Shown: positions 52,961 to 64,000 of the stretch, piece after piece | How the letters are laid out: each line of letters starts with the position of its first letter | How positions within the stretch are numbered: the first letter of the stretch is position 1 | Notes under the pieces: model-generated | Told to the model about the DNA's origin: nothing | Database searches by the model: none | Seen by the model: only the letters and a program-made list of their open reading frames with translations | Translations under genes and position numbers: made by a program | NCBI RefSeq assembly: GCF_029846115.1 | Contig: NZ_JARVZZ010000001.1 | Coordinates: 1,922,001-1,986,000, forward strand | DNA: 64,000 nt | Direction: 5' to 3' | Source of the DNA: Serratia marcescens | GTDB lineage: Bacteria > Pseudomonadota > Gammaproteobacteria > Enterobacterales > Enterobacteriaceae

Positions 52961-53542
52961 TCAGAGCGCTTTGTCCTTCGCCTGCCGCATCATTTGCGGG
53001 TAAAACTGCCAGAACTGTGTTTCAAGCTGATGATAATGTTGCTCGACGTCGGCGAACGAACCGGCCAGCGCTTCGAGGCGCGGGCGGCGGCTGGCCATGC
53101 CCTGCAGCACCCGGGCGATGAACGGCAATTCGGCGTAGCGCTCCAGCCAGCGCTCCGGCCACAGGTAGCCGTTCAGGTTCTGAAAACGCGGCGGCGTGAG
53201 CGGCAGATAAGGCTCGATCTGGCTGCGGGCTTCTTGGGTAAACTGGTGCAGATCGCGCGAAGGCTCCAACTGCTGCCAGTGGCGCGCCAGAAAATGGTCC
53301 CACACCACGTCGAGGGTGATCGGTGCCACGCGGCGGTAGGGGGCGCTGAAATAGTCGCGGCAGGCTTTCACCTGCGGCAGGCTGTCGGTCAGCACGTCGA
53401 CGCGGCGGTGCATCATGATGCCGGCCACCACGTCGGGCTGGTAGTCGGCGGCGGGGTTGCCGCGCACGAAATCGGCCAGCAGGTTGCCCAGCAGCGAGCT
53501 GTCCGCCAACATGGCCAAATGAAGATGAGCGAGAAAATTCAT
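52961..53542 (-). CDS. acpH: ACP phosphodiesterase AcpH
   Basis: The 193-residue protein equals the E. coli length. It starts [28 protein letters not shown] and has the HD-like metal residues in [14 protein letters not shown]. It removes the phosphopantetheine arm from acyl carrier protein. It diverges from queA as in E. coli (yajB-queA). Confidence 0.95.
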   Translation of the reverse strand: MNFLAHLHLAMLADSSLLGNLLADFVRGNPAADYQPDVVAGIMMHRRVDVLTDSLPQVKACRDYFSAPYRRVAPITLDVVWDHFLARHWQQLEPSRDLHQFTQEARSQIEPYLPLTPPRFQNLNGYLWPERWLERYAELPFIARVLQGMASRRPRLEALAGSFADVEQHYHQLETQFWQFYPQMMRQAKDKAL

Positions 53543-53662
53543 CCCACAACTATACCCGAAGTCAGGCAAATCCTCCTTATTTCTTGCCGCTGACCGCCCC
53601 CGGCTTTAGACTAGGCCGCCTGTTTTTTACCAACCAGCCCTAAATTGAAGAAGTGAATACCC

Positions 53663-54733
53663 ATGCGCGTCGCTGATTTTTCGTTTGAACTTCCCGAATC
53701 CCTGATTGCCCACTATCCCCAGGCCGAACGCAGCGCATGCCGCCTGCTGCAGCTGGATGGGCCGAGCGGGGCGCTGACGCACGGCGTATTCACCGATCTG
53801 CTGGATAAGCTGGAAGCCGGCGATCTGCTGGTGTTCAACAATACCCGCGTGATCCCGGCGCGGATGTTCGGCCGCAAGGTCAGCGGCGGCAAGATTGAAG
53901 TGCTGGTGGAGCGCGTGCTGGACGACCATCGCGTGCTGGCGCACGTGCGCGCGTCGAAAGCGCCGAAGCCGGGCGCCGAGCTGCTGTTGGGGGATGACGA
54001 GAGCATCGCCGCGACCATGGTGGCGCGCCACGAGACGCTGTTCGAGCTGCGCTTCAACGACGAGCGCGACGTGTTCACTATCCTCAACGCCGCCGGTCAC
54101 ATGCCGCTGCCGCCTTATATCGCCCGCCCGGATGAAGACGCCGACCGCGAGCTGTATCAGACGGTCTACAGCGAGAAGCCCGGCGCGGTCGCCGCGCCGA
54201 CCGCCGGCCTGCACTTCGACGAGCCGCTATTGGCGGCGCTACGCGCCAAGGGCGTGGAAATGGCGTTCGTGACGCTGCACGTCGGCGCCGGCACCTTCCA
54301 GCCGGTGCGGGTGGAGACCATCGAAGATCACGTGATGCACGCCGAATACGCCGAAGTGCCGCAGGACGTGGTCGATGCGGTGCTGGCCTGCAAGGCGCGC
54401 GGCAAACGCGTGGTGGCGGTGGGCACCACCTCGGTGCGCTCGCTGGAAAGCGCCGCGGCGGCCAGCAAAGAGGCGCTGATTGCGCCGTTCTTCGGCGATA
54501 CAAGCATCTTTATCTATCCAGGCTATCACTATCAGGTGATCGACGCGCTGGTGACCAATTTCCACCTGCCGGAATCGACCCTGATCATGCTGGTGTCGGC
54601 CTTCGCCGGCTATAAAAATACCATGAATGCCTATCAGCAGGCGGTGGCCGAGCAGTATCGCTTTTTCAGCTACGGCGATGCGATGTTCATCAGCCATAAC
54701 CCGCAGGCGGAAAACGAATCCGTCGGCGGTTAA
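53663..54733 (+). CDS. queA: tRNA preQ1(34) S-adenosylmethionine ribosyltransferase-isomerase QueA
   Basis: The 356-residue protein is the same length as E. coli QueA ([22 protein letters not shown]). It moves a ribosyl group from SAM to preQ1 in tRNA to give epoxyqueuosine. The C-terminal blocks [17 protein letters not shown] ([15 protein letters not shown]) and [12 protein letters not shown] are clear. It starts the queA-tgt-yajC-secDF string. Confidence 0.97.
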   Translation: MRVADFSFELPESLIAHYPQAERSACRLLQLDGPSGALTHGVFTDLLDKLEAGDLLVFNNTRVIPARMFGRKVSGGKIEVLVERVLDDHRVLAHVRASKAPKPGAELLLGDDESIAATMVARHETLFELRFNDERDVFTILNAAGHMPLPPYIARPDEDADRELYQTVYSEKPGAVAAPTAGLHFDEPLLAALRAKGVEMAFVTLHVGAGTFQPVRVETIEDHVMHAEYAEVPQDVVDAVLACKARGKRVVAVGTTSVRSLESAAAASKEALIAPFFGDTSIFIYPGYHYQVIDALVTNFHLPESTLIMLVSAFAGYKNTMNAYQQAVAEQYRFFSYGDAMFISHNPQAENESVGG

Positions 54734-55930
<1,197 letters not shown>

Positions 55931-55963
55931 TCTAATAATTGATAACTTAATGAGGGAATTTCA

Positions 55964-56296
55964 ATGAGCTTTTTCATTTCTGACGCCGTCGCATCCGCAG
56001 GGGCTCCGGCTCAGGGAAGCCCGTACTCTCTGATCATTATGCTGGTGGTGTTCGGCCTGATCTTCTACTTCATGATCCTGCGCCCACAGCAGAAGCGCGC
56101 TAAAGATCACAAGAAGCTGATGGACTCCATCGGTAAAGGCGACGAAGTGCTGACCACCGGCGGCCTGATCGGTCGCGTGACCAAAGTGGCCGACACCGGC
56201 ATCATCGCCATCGCGCTGAACGACACCACGGAAGTGATGATCAAGCGTGACTTCGTGGCGGCCGTTCTGCCGAAAGGTACCATGAAGGCCCTGTAA
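55964..56296 (+). CDS. yajC: Sec translocon accessory protein YajC
   Basis: This is the 110-residue protein with a single membrane helix at about 21-38 (LIIMLVVFGLIFYFMILRPQQK). It associates with SecD and SecF. Same gene order and length as E. coli. Confidence 0.97.
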   Translation: MSFFISDAVASAGAPAQGSPYSLIIMLVVFGLIFYFMILRPQQKRAKDHKKLMDSIGKGDEVLTTGGLIGRVTKVADTGIIAIALNDTTEVMIKRDFVAAVLPKGTMKAL

Positions 56297-56320
56297 TCTT
56301 TTTTCCCGAAGGGAATTGCC

Positions 56321-58168
56321 GTGCTAAACCGTTATCCTTTGTGGAAGTATCTGATGTTGATCGTCGTGATCCTCGTCGGTCTGCTTTATGCGCTTCCCAA
56401 CATCTACGGTGAGGATCCGGCCGTACAAATCACTGGCGCGCGCGGCGTCGCCGCCAGTGAAACTACGCTGGACCAGGTCCGTACCGTATTAGAAAAAGAC
56501 AACATCGCGAGCAAGTCGATTGCGCTGGAAAATGGCGCCATCCTGGCTCGCTTTAAAGATCCTGACGTTCAGCTGCGCGCCCGCGAAGCGCTGGTGACCG
56601 AGCTGGGTGACAAATTCGTCGTGGCGCTGAACCTGGCGCCGGCCACGCCGACCTGGCTGGCCATGCTGGGCGCAGAGCCGATGAAACTCGGCCTGGACCT
56701 GCGCGGCGGCGTGCACTTCCTGATGGAAGTGGACATGGACACCGCGCTGAGCAAGCTGCAGGAACAGACCATGGATACCCTGCGCAGCGAGCTGCGTGAG
56801 AAGGGCATTCCTTACGCGTCTATCCGCAAGCTGGACAACAACGGCGTGGAAGTTCGCTTCCGTGACGATGCGGCTCGCGACCAGGCCATCAGCTACATCG
56901 GCCCGCGTCAGCGCGATCTGGTGCTGTCCGCCAACGGCGCCAACACCATGAAAGCCAGCCTGACGGACGCCCGTCTGAGCGAAGCGCGCGAATACGCCGT
57001 CCAGCAGAACATCACTATCCTGCGTAACCGCGTCAACCAGCTCGGCGTTGCCGAACCGCTGGTGCAGCGCCAGGGCGCCGACCGCATCGTGGTCGAGCTG
57101 CCGGGCATTCAGGACACCGCGCGCGCCAAAGAAATTCTGGGCGCCACCGCGACCCTGGAGTTCCGTTTGGTGAACACCAATGCGGACGCCACTGCGGCGG
57201 CCAACGGCCGCGTGCCGGGCGACTCCGAGGTGAAATACACCCGTGACGGCCAGCCGATCGTGCTGTACAAGCGCGTGATCCTGACCGGTGACCACATCAC
57301 CGACTCCACCTCGAGCACCGACGAATACAACCAGCCGCAGGTTAACATCTCGCTGGACAGCGCCGGCGGCACGTCGATGTCCAACTTCACCAAGGACAAC
57401 ATCGGCAAGCCGATGGCGACCCTGTTCGTGGAGTATAAGGACAGCGGCAAGAAAGACGCCAACGGCCGTGCGGTGCTGGTGAAACAGGAAGAAGTGATCA
57501 ACGTGGCGAACATTCAGTCGCGTCTGGGCAACAGCTTCCGCATCACCGGTATCGGCAACCCGAACGAAGCGCGTCAGCTTTCGCTGCTGCTGCGTGCGGG
57601 CGCGCTGATCGCGCCGATTCAGATCGTCGAAGAGCGCACCATCGGTCCAACCCTGGGTCAGCAGAACATCACCCAAGGTCTGGAAGCCTGTCTGTGGGGC
57701 CTGGTGGCGTCCATCGTCTTCATGGTGGTCTGGTACCGTAAGTTCGGCGTGATCGCCACCACGGCGCTGGTCGCCAACCTGGTGCTGATCGTCGGCGTGA
57801 TGTCCCTGTTACCGGGGGCGACGCTGACCATGCCGGGCATTGCCGGGATCGTGTTGACGCTGGCGGTGGCGGTCGACGCCAACGTACTGATTAACGAACG
57901 TATCAAGGAAGAGCTGAAGAACGGCAGGTCCGTTCAGCAGGCGATCCATGAGGGCTATAAAGGCGCGTTCTCCAGTATCGTCGACGCCAACATCACCACG
58001 CTGATCACCGCGGTCATCCTGTACGCAGTGGGCACCGGTTCGATCAAAGGCTTTGCGATCACCACCGCTATCGGTGTGGCGACGTCCATGTTCACCGCGA
58101 TTGTCGGTACCCGTGCCATCGTCAACCTGCTTTACGGCGGCAAACGCATTAACAAGCTGTCTATCTGA
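56321..58168 (+). CDS. secD: protein translocase subunit SecD
   Basis: The 615-residue protein has an N-terminal helix, a large periplasmic domain and five C-terminal helices, matching E. coli SecD ([35 protein letters not shown]). With SecF it uses the proton gradient to pull proteins across the membrane. The start is GTG. The conserved pore block [17 protein letters not shown] is present. Confidence 0.98.
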   Translation: MLNRYPLWKYLMLIVVILVGLLYALPNIYGEDPAVQITGARGVAASETTLDQVRTVLEKDNIASKSIALENGAILARFKDPDVQLRAREALVTELGDKFVVALNLAPATPTWLAMLGAEPMKLGLDLRGGVHFLMEVDMDTALSKLQEQTMDTLRSELREKGIPYASIRKLDNNGVEVRFRDDAARDQAISYIGPRQRDLVLSANGANTMKASLTDARLSEAREYAVQQNITILRNRVNQLGVAEPLVQRQGADRIVVELPGIQDTARAKEILGATATLEFRLVNTNADATAAANGRVPGDSEVKYTRDGQPIVLYKRVILTGDHITDSTSSTDEYNQPQVNISLDSAGGTSMSNFTKDNIGKPMATLFVEYKDSGKKDANGRAVLVKQEEVINVANIQSRLGNSFRITGIGNPNEARQLSLLLRAGALIAPIQIVEERTIGPTLGQQNITQGLEACLWGLVASIVFMVVWYRKFGVIATTALVANLVLIVGVMSLLPGATLTMPGIAGIVLTLAVAVDANVLINERIKEELKNGRSVQQAIHEGYKGAFSSIVDANITTLITAVILYAVGTGSIKGFAITTAIGVATSMFTAIVGTRAIVNLLYGGKRINKLSI

Positions 58169-58178
58169 GGAGTGCGTT

Positions 58179-59147
58179 GTGGCACAGGATTATACTGTTG
58201 AGCAACTCAACTACGGCCGTAAAGTCTACGACTTTATGCGCTGGGACTATTTGGCCTTCGGCATCTCGTTGCTGCTGTTGGTCGCGTCGATCGTCACCAT
58301 GTCGGTGCGCGGGTTTAACTGGGGTCTGGATTTCACCGGCGGTACGGTGATTGAAATCAACCTGGAGAAACCGGCTAACCTCGACCTTATGCGCGATACG
58401 CTGGAGAAGGCCGGGTTCCAGGATCCGATCATCCAGAACTTCGGCAGCAGCCGCGACGTGATGGTGCGCATGCCACCGGCGACCGGCACCGCAGGTCAGG
58501 AACTGGGCAACAAGGTGATCGGCGTGATCAACGACTCGGTGGATAAAAACGCCACCGTGAAGCGCATCGAGTTCGTCGGCCCGAGCGTGGGCAGCGAACT
58601 GGCGCAAACCGGCGGCATGGCGCTGCTGGTGGCGTTGATCTGTATCCTGATCTACGTCGGTTTCCGCTTCGAATGGCGCCTGGCGCTGGGGGCGGTTATC
58701 GCGCTGGCGCACGACGTGATCATCACGCTGGGCGTGCTGTCGCTGTTCCACATCGAGATTGACCTGACCATCGTCGCGTCCCTGATGTCGGTTATCGGCT
58801 ACTCGCTGAACGACAGCATCGTGGTCTCCGACCGTATTCGTGAGAACTTCCGCAAGATCCGCCGCGGTACGCCTTACGAGATCATGAACGTGTCGCTGAC
58901 CCAAACGCTGAGCCGTACGCTGATGACCTCCGGGACCACCCTGATGGTAGTGCTGATGCTGTACATCTTCGGTGGCGCGATGCTGCAAGGCTTCTCGCTG
59001 GCGATGCTGATCGGCGTGTCGATCGGTACCGTTTCCTCCATTTACGTCGCGTCCGCGCTGGCGTTGAAGCTGGGGATGAAACGCGAACACATGCTGCAGC
59101 AAAAAGTGGAAAAAGAGGGCGCAGATCAGCCTTCGATTCTGCCTTAA
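58179..59147 (+). CDS. secF: protein translocase subunit SecF
   Basis: The 322-residue protein has six helices and the block [16 protein letters not shown], then [22 protein letters not shown]. It works with SecD and YajC. GTG start with GAGG upstream, 10 nt after secD; a longer frame from 58053 overlaps secD and is not supported. Confidence 0.98.
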   Translation: MAQDYTVEQLNYGRKVYDFMRWDYLAFGISLLLLVASIVTMSVRGFNWGLDFTGGTVIEINLEKPANLDLMRDTLEKAGFQDPIIQNFGSSRDVMVRMPPATGTAGQELGNKVIGVINDSVDKNATVKRIEFVGPSVGSELAQTGGMALLVALICILIYVGFRFEWRLALGAVIALAHDVIITLGVLSLFHIEIDLTIVASLMSVIGYSLNDSIVVSDRIRENFRKIRRGTPYEIMNVSLTQTLSRTLMTSGTTLMVVLMLYIFGGAMLQGFSLAMLIGVSIGTVSSIYVASALALKLGMKREHMLQQKVEKEGADQPSILP

Positions 59148-59172
59148 CCGCCGCAGTATTCAGCGAAATGAG

Positions 59173-59202
59173 AAGGAGCGCCGATGGCGCTCCTTTTTTT
59201 TG
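59173..59202 (+). terminator. terminator after secF
   Basis: AAGGAGCGCC pairs with GGCGCTCCTT across GAT, followed by T8. It ends the queA-secF operon. Confidence 0.9.
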
Positions 59203-59211
59203 CCTCGGGTT

Positions 59212-59772
59212 TCAGTGTTGCTGCGCCACCGCCGGTTGGGCGATCGAAACCAGACTGTGCAGACGGATATAGCCCAATTGTTCCGGCGTCAGGCCGCTGA
59301 AACGCAGCTCGAAGTCCTGGCCGGGCTTCGGCAGCAGCGAGTCGGCGCTGGCGATCGGTTGCGACAGCGCCTCGGCGGTCAGCGGCCGGCCGGTGGCCTC
59401 GTCCAACTGGCCCCATTCCACCACGGCTTTGAACGGCGGCAGCGTGGCCTGTGAGAGGATGCGCACATGCAACTGCGCCTGAGTGCCGTTGGCTTCGTTC
59501 TTGATGTGGCTCAGCGAAACGCTCAGCTCGCCGATGCCGCTCTGCAAACGGGCGGCGCTTCGGGCTGCCGGCAGCAGGTAGACGCCGTTGTCGGAGTGCT
59601 GATTGAGCAGATTTTGCCGCTCCAGCGCAGTGGTCTGATCGGTCAGCACGCTCACTTTCTGGTTCAGCGCGGCGACCTGATGGCGCAGCTGGGGCACGGC
59701 GGCGTTGTGCGCGCAGCCCGCCAGCAAAATAGCGGCGGCGAGCAGGGCGATTTTAGGGTAACAGGTTGTCAT
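59212..59772 (-). CDS. yajI: DUF3251 lipoprotein YajI
   Basis: The 186-residue protein has a lipoprotein signal ending in the lipobox LLAGC, then a helical stretch (LRHQVAALNQKVSVLTDQTTALE) and the DUF3251 domain (LLPAARSAARLQSGIGELSVSL). E. coli YajI sits between tsx and nrdR; here secF is directly next to it, so yajD and tsx are missing. Function is unknown. Confidence 0.92.
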   Translation of the reverse strand: MTTCYPKIALLAAAILLAGCAHNAAVPQLRHQVAALNQKVSVLTDQTTALERQNLLNQHSDNGVYLLPAARSAARLQSGIGELSVSLSHIKNEANGTQAQLHVRILSQATLPPFKAVVEWGQLDEATGRPLTAEALSQPIASADSLLPKPGQDFELRFSGLTPEQLGYIRLHSLVSIAQPAVAQQH

Positions 59773-59948
59773 GACGGCGATTTCCTATGCTGAGTCTCCT
59801 GCTATCAAGCTTAGTCCGCATGGCGGTGAAAGTCATATCGTTGCTGCCTTTCCGCCGCCTGTCGCAACAAATGGCCGCCGCCCTTTGTTGTGGCTGCACT
59901 TCGGGGTAAACTGCTTTTATCTATAAAAAACGTTTATCAGGACGTGTT

Positions 59949-60398
59949 ATGCATTGCCCTTTCTGCGCCGCCGTTGATACCAAAGTCATTGATTCCCGCC
60001 TGGTGGGGGACGGTTCGCAAGTGCGCCGCCGCCGCCAGTGTCTGGTGTGCAATGAACGCTTCACCACCTTCGAAGTGGCCGAGCTGGTGATGCCGCGAGT
60101 GATTAAAAGCGATGAGGTGCGCGAGCCGTTCAACGAAGACAAACTGCGCCGCGGCATGCTGAAAGCGCTGGAAAAGCGCCCGGTCAGCTCGGATGACGTG
60201 GAAAACGCCCTTAATCACATCAAATCCCAACTGCGCGCCACCGGCGAACGCGAAGTGCCGACCAAACTGGTGGGCAATCTGGTGATGGATGCGCTGAAAA
60301 AGCTGGATAAGGTCGCCTATATCCGCTTCGCGTCGGTATACCGCAGCTTCGAAGACGTGCGCGAGTTCGGCGAAGAGATTGCCCGCCTGCAAGACTAA
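59949..60398 (+). CDS. nrdR: transcriptional repressor NrdR
   Basis: The 149-residue regulator has an N-terminal zinc ribbon (Cys3, Cys6, Cys31, Cys34: MHCPFC...CLVC) and an ATP-cone domain. It represses ribonucleotide reductase operons according to nucleotide state. It leads into ribD with 10 nt between them. Confidence 0.98.
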   Translation: MHCPFCAAVDTKVIDSRLVGDGSQVRRRRQCLVCNERFTTFEVAELVMPRVIKSDEVREPFNEDKLRRGMLKALEKRPVSSDDVENALNHIKSQLRATGEREVPTKLVGNLVMDALKKLDKVAYIRFASVYRSFEDVREFGEEIARLQD

Positions 60399-60408
60399 AG
60401 GATCTTTC

Positions 60409-61518
60409 ATGCATCACGACGAATTTTACATGGCGCGCGCCTTCGAACTGGCGCGGCTGGGGCGTTTCACCACCGCGCCCAATCCGAACGTCGGCTGCGT
60501 TATCGTGCGCGACGGCGAAATTGTCGGTGAAGGCTATCATCTGCGCGCCGGCGAGCCGCACGCGGAAGTGCACGCGCTGCGCATGGCGGGCGACAAGGCG
60601 CGCGGCGCCACCGCCTATGTCACGCTCGAGCCGTGTAGCCACCACGGCCGCACGCCGCCCTGCGCCGATGCGCTGGTGGCCGCCGGGGTGACGCGGGTGG
60701 TCGCGGCGATGCAAGATCCTAACCCGCAGGTGGCGGGGCGCGGGCTGTACAAGCTGCAGCAGGCCGGCGTCGAGGTGCGGCACGGCCTGATGCTGGCCGA
60801 GGCCGAAGCGGTCAATCTGGGCTTCCTCAAGCGCATGCGCACCGGCTTCCCTTACGTGCAGCTGAAGCTGGGCGCGTCGCTGGACGGCCGCACGGCGATG
60901 GCCTCCGGCGAGAGCCAGTGGATCACCTCACCCGAAGCGCGTCAGGACGTGCAGCGCCTGCGCGCGCAGAGCGCCGCCATCCTCAGCACCAGCGCCACCG
61001 TGCTGGCGGACGATCCGTCGCTGACGGTGCGTTGGGATGAACTGGACGCCGAGACGCAGCGCCTCTATCCGCGCGACAATCTACGCCAGCCGCTGCGCAT
61101 CCTGCTCGACAGCCAAAACCGCATTACCCCGCAGCACCGCGTGGTGCAGCAGCCCGGCGCCACCTGGCTGGCGCGCCTGCAGGCGGATGAACAGGCCTGG
61201 CCGCAAGACGTTGAGCAGTTTATCTGCCCGGCGCACGGCGGCGGCGTCGATCTGGTGGTGATGATGATGCTGTTGGCCAAGCGCCAGGTGAATTCAATCT
61301 GGGTGGAGGCGGGCGCATCGCTGGCCGGTGCGCTGCTGCAGGCCGGCCTGGTGGATGAGCTCATTTTGTACATCGCGCCGAAACTGTTGGGCGATAATGG
61401 CCGTGGCCTGTGCCACCTGCCGGGCCTGGAGCGATTGGCCGACGCGCCGGAATTCGTCTTTAGCGACGTGCGTCAGGTCGGCCCCGATCTGCGTTTGCGC
61501 CTGCGGGCGAAACACTGA
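60409..61518 (+). CDS. ribD: riboflavin biosynthesis deaminase/reductase RibD
   Basis: The 369-residue bifunctional enzyme has a deaminase half with zinc residues His51 and Glu53 (HAEVHAL) plus Cys76 and Cys85 (EPCSHHGRTPPC), and a reductase half starting at about 150 (YVQLKLGASLDGRTAM; IWVEAGASLAGALL). It performs the second and third steps of riboflavin synthesis. ATG 60409 is preferred to the upstream in-frame start at 60379. Confidence 0.97.
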   Translation: MHHDEFYMARAFELARLGRFTTAPNPNVGCVIVRDGEIVGEGYHLRAGEPHAEVHALRMAGDKARGATAYVTLEPCSHHGRTPPCADALVAAGVTRVVAAMQDPNPQVAGRGLYKLQQAGVEVRHGLMLAEAEAVNLGFLKRMRTGFPYVQLKLGASLDGRTAMASGESQWITSPEARQDVQRLRAQSAAILSTSATVLADDPSLTVRWDELDAETQRLYPRDNLRQPLRILLDSQNRITPQHRVVQQPGATWLARLQADEQAWPQDVEQFICPAHGGGVDLVVMMMLLAKRQVNSIWVEAGASLAGALLQAGLVDELILYIAPKLLGDNGRGLCHLPGLERLADAPEFVFSDVRQVGPDLRLRLRAKH

Positions 61519-61625
61519 ATCTCGCGCCCGCGCGCCGGTTTTACAAAAGCGCCGCGCAGGCGATGAAAGAATATGATAGAATCCGCCCCCCTGCGGGGTA
61601 TTGAACCCATTTTTAAGGAAAGCCC

Positions 61626-62096
61626 ATGAAAGTTATCGAAGGTGTTGTTGCTACTCCAAATGCCCGTGTGGCGATCGCAATTGCACGTTTTAACAATTTC
61701 ATCAACGACAGCCTGCTGGAAGGTGCCATCGACGCGCTGAAACGCATTGGTCAGGTTGCTGACGACAACATCACCGTTGTCTGGGTCCCGGGCGCTTACG
61801 AGCTGCCGCTGACGGCGAGCGTATTGGCCAAAACCGGCAAATACGACGCGGTTATCGCGCTGGGCACCGTTATCCGTGGGGGCACCGCGCACTTCGAATA
61901 TGTGGCGGGCGAAGCCAGCTCCGGCATCGGCAACGTTGCGATGAATGCCGAAATCCCGGTTGCCTTTGGCGTGCTGACCACCGAAAGCATCGAGCAGGCG
62001 ATCGAACGCGCCGGCACCAAAGCGGGTAACAAGGGCGCTGAAGCCGCGCTGACCGCACTTGAAATGATTAATGTTATCAAAGCTATTAAAGCCTGA
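61626..62096 (+). CDS. ribE: 6,7-dimethyl-8-ribityllumazine synthase
   Basis: The 156-residue enzyme makes lumazine from a pyrimidine and a butanone phosphate. It starts [36 protein letters not shown] and [14 protein letters not shown] are the active-site blocks. Also named ribH. AAGGA precedes the ATG. The 107-nt gap after ribD has a small GC hairpin CCCCCTGCGGGG. Confidence 0.98.
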   Translation: MKVIEGVVATPNARVAIAIARFNNFINDSLLEGAIDALKRIGQVADDNITVVWVPGAYELPLTASVLAKTGKYDAVIALGTVIRGGTAHFEYVAGEASSGIGNVAMNAEIPVAFGVLTTESIEQAIERAGTKAGNKGAEAALTALEMINVIKAIKA

Positions 62097-62116
62097 ATTT
62101 AGTTAAGGGGAATTCC

Positions 62117-62533
62117 GTGAAACCTGCTGCTCGTCGCCGCGCTCGTGAGTGCGCTGTTCAAGCGCTTTACTCTTGGCAGTTGTCTAAAAACGACCTTGCC
62201 GATGTTGAACACCAGTTCCTGACGGAGCAGGATGTCAAAGATGTTGACGTCGCCTATTTTCGCGAGTTGCTGTCCGGCGCGGCAGTGAATGCAGGTATGC
62301 TGGACGAACTGATGGCGCCTTACCTGTCGCGTCAGCTCGAAGAGCTGGGCCAGGTGGAACGCGCGGTGCTGCGCGTCGCGCTGTTTGAACTGAAAATGCG
62401 CGAGGATGTCCCTTACAAGGTGGCGATCAACGAAGCGATCGAACTGGCGAAAACCTTCGGCGCAGAAGACAGCCACAAGTTTGTGAACGGGGTGCTGGAT
62501 AAAGTGGCACCAACCCTTCGCAAGAAAAAGTAA
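62117..62533 (+). CDS. nusB: transcription antitermination factor NusB
   Basis: The 138-residue all-helical protein starts with GTG ([20 protein letters not shown]). It joins NusE in rRNA and phage-lambda-type antitermination complexes. [14 protein letters not shown] and [23 protein letters not shown] are conserved. AAGGGG precedes the GTG. Confidence 0.98.
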   Translation: MKPAARRRARECAVQALYSWQLSKNDLADVEHQFLTEQDVKDVDVAYFRELLSGAAVNAGMLDELMAPYLSRQLEELGQVERAVLRVALFELKMREDVPYKVAINEAIELAKTFGAEDSHKFVNGVLDKVAPTLRKKK

Positions 62534-62537
62534 AACA

Positions 62538-62562
62538 TTAAGGCCGGCATTCCCGGCCTTAA
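62538..62562 (+). terminator. weak hairpin between nusB and thiL
   Basis: TTAAGGCCGG pairs with CCGGCCTTAA across CATTC, followed by an imperfect T-rich tract. It may attenuate transcription into thiL. Confidence 0.6.
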
Positions 62563-62584
62563 TTTCTTCTAGTGGAATATCGAT

Positions 62585-63577
62585 ATGGCATGCGGCGAAT
62601 TTGACCTCATTGCCCGCTATTTTGACCGGTTTAAGCGCGTGCGCCGGGATGTACAGTTGGGCATTGGAGATGACTGCGCACTGCTGGCAGTGCCGGAAAA
62701 ACAGCTGGTGGCCGTCAGTACCGATACGTTGGTCGCGGGCATTCACTTCCTGCCGGACATCGATCCGGCCGATCTCGGTTATAAGGCGCTGGCGGTCAAT
62801 CTGAGCGATCTGGCGGCGATGGGCGCCGATCCGGCCTGGCTCTCGCTGGCACTGACCCTGCCGGAGGTGGACGAGCCGTGGCTGAAGGCCTTCAGCGACA
62901 GCCTGTTCGATCAGCTCAACTATTATGGCATGCAGCTGATCGGCGGCGATACCACGCGCGGGCCGCTGAGCATGACGTTGACCATTCAGGGGCTGATCCC
63001 GGCCGGCCGGGCGCTGACCCGCAGCGGTGCGCGCATCGGCGACTGGATCTATGTGACCGGCACGCTGGGCGACAGCGCCGCCGGTCTGGCGATCCTGCAG
63101 GATCGCCTGGCGGTGACGGATGCGGCGGCGCGCGATTATCTGATCGCTCGTCATCTGCGGCCGCAGCCGCGGGTGCTGCAGGGGCAGGCGCTGCGCGATC
63201 TGGCCAGCTCGGCGATCGACATCTCCGACGGCCTGATTTCCGATCTGAAGCATATCCTGAAGGCCAGCGACTGTGGCGCGCGCATCGTGCTGGACGAGCT
63301 GCCGATGTCGCAGGCGCTGAGCAGCCACGCCGATGCCGAGCAGGCGCTGCGTTGGGCGCTGGCGGGCGGTGAAGATTATGAGCTGTGCTTCACCGTGCCG
63401 GAGATCAACCGCGGCGCGCTGGAAGTGGCGCTGAGTCACCTCGGAGCTGACTACACCTGCATCGGCCAAATTGGCCCGCTGTCTGAAGGCATCCGCTATT
63501 ATCGCGACGACGAAGCGGTAGAGCTGGATTGGATTGGGTTCGATCATTTCAACGCGGAGCCGGGCACCCATGGATGA
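62585..63577 (+). CDS. thiL: thiamine-monophosphate kinase
   Basis: The 330-residue kinase makes thiamine diphosphate. The N-terminus [16 protein letters not shown], the [11 protein letters not shown] block, and [16 protein letters not shown] are PurM-fold family motifs. It overlaps pgpA by 8 nt. Confidence 0.97.
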   Translation: MACGEFDLIARYFDRFKRVRRDVQLGIGDDCALLAVPEKQLVAVSTDTLVAGIHFLPDIDPADLGYKALAVNLSDLAAMGADPAWLSLALTLPEVDEPWLKAFSDSLFDQLNYYGMQLIGGDTTRGPLSMTLTIQGLIPAGRALTRSGARIGDWIYVTGTLGDSAAGLAILQDRLAVTDAAARDYLIARHLRPQPRVLQGQALRDLASSAIDISDGLISDLKHILKASDCGARIVLDELPMSQALSSHADAEQALRWALAGGEDYELCFTVPEINRGALEVALSHLGADYTCIGQIGPLSEGIRYYRDDEAVELDWIGFDHFNAEPGTHG

Positions 63578-64000
63578 AGCCAAGCGTCGGCTGCGGATGA
63601 GCAATCCGTGGCACCTGCTGGCCACCGGGTTTGGCAGCGGTTTGTCGCCGGTGATGCCGGGCACCATGGGATCGCTGGCGGCGATCCCGTTCTGGCTGCT
63701 GCTGATCCAGCTGCCGTGGCAGCTTTACTCGCTGGCGGTGATGTTCAGCATCTGCATCGGCGTCTATATTTGCCACCGTACGGCAAAAGACATGAAGGTG
63801 CACGATCACGGCAGCATCGTCTGGGACGAGTTCGTCGGCATGTGGATCACGCTGATGGCGCTGCCGGTCAACGACTGGCGCTGGGTCGCCGCCGGTTTCG
63901 TCATCTTCCGCATTCTGGATATGTGGAAACCGTGGCCGATCCGCTGGTTCGACCGCAACGTACATGGCGGCATGGGCATCATGGTCGACGATATCATCGC
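63570..64000 (+). CDS. pgpA: phosphatidylglycerophosphatase A, cut by the right edge
   Basis: The first 143 codons are present: [42 protein letters not shown], then [12 protein letters not shown]. It removes phosphate from phosphatidylglycerophosphate in the membrane. The frame is open to the window end. Confidence 0.95.
   Translation, partial: MDEAKRRLRMSNPWHLLATGFGSGLSPVMPGTMGSLAAIPFWLLLIQLPWQLYSLAVMFSICIGVYICHRTAKDMKVHDHGSIVWDEFVGMWITLMALPVNDWRWVAAGFVIFRILDMWKPWPIRWFDRNVHGGMGIMVDDII

Noticed and set aside
61561..61600. Promoter or FMN riboswitch before ribE
   Set aside because: A TATGAT is present but no fitting -35, and no FMN-riboswitch conserved blocks were seen; enterobacteria carry that element at ribB.

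Overview
The window is chromosomal DNA from a Serratia species, most likely the Serratia marcescens complex. Three things point there. The complete haemophore locus hasI-hasS-hasR-hasA-hasD-hasE-hasB encodes a HasA very close to the S. marcescens protein and a 899-residue HasR with both haem-ligand histidines. The housekeeping genes are close to, but distinct from, those of Escherichia coli. GC content is high with GC-rich third positions.

Layout. Positions 1-19000 are mostly accessory: scattered transcription regulators (DeoR, LysR, MmyB-like), small enzymes (VOC protein, pirin, YcaC-like hydrolase, GNAT acetyltransferases, methyltransferases), aquaporin Z, a phytase-like esterase, LtrA, small secreted or membrane proteins, and a Fur-boxed pair coding for a periplasmic iron-siderophore binding protein and a TonB-dependent receptor. 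From 19118 to the right edge the order follows the E. coli backbone aroL-yaiA-(aroM)-ppnP-rdgC-mak-sbcCD-phoBR-brnQ-proY-malZ-acpH-queA-tgt-yajC-secDF-yajI-nrdR-ribD-ribE-nusB-thiL-pgpA. That backbone is interrupted at clear junctions: the has locus between yaiA and ppnP; vapBC plus an orphan BglG-type antiterminator between mak and sbcC; a PstS-like gene between phoR and brnQ; higBA, a small lipoprotein and an MscS-type channel between proY and malZ; and ggt plus a peroxiredoxin gene between malZ and acpH. aroM, araJ, yajD and tsx are not at their E. coli positions.

How the parts work together. The has genes form one haem-acquisition system. HasA is exported by HasD-HasE, captures haem and delivers it to HasR, which is energised by HasB and signals through HasS to the ECF sigma factor HasI. 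Fur boxes lie before hasI and hasR, and a shared two-block promoter motif lies before hasS and hasR. PhoB-PhoR with a triple Pho box, plus the PstS-like protein, form a phosphate-response unit. QueA and Tgt make queuosine tRNA; YajC-SecD-SecF assist protein export; NrdR-RibD-RibE-NusB-ThiL-PgpA form a conserved string for nucleotide-reductase control, riboflavin synthesis, antitermination, thiamine and lipid metabolism.

The most interesting non-coding element is the leader of the orphan bglG-like gene. It has a promoter, an RNA antiterminator (RAT) whose apical loop is expanded to 37 nt, and an overlapping 16-bp terminator, but no sugar permease or glycosidase gene follows. No rRNA, tRNA, CRISPR array, prophage or intact insertion sequence was seen.
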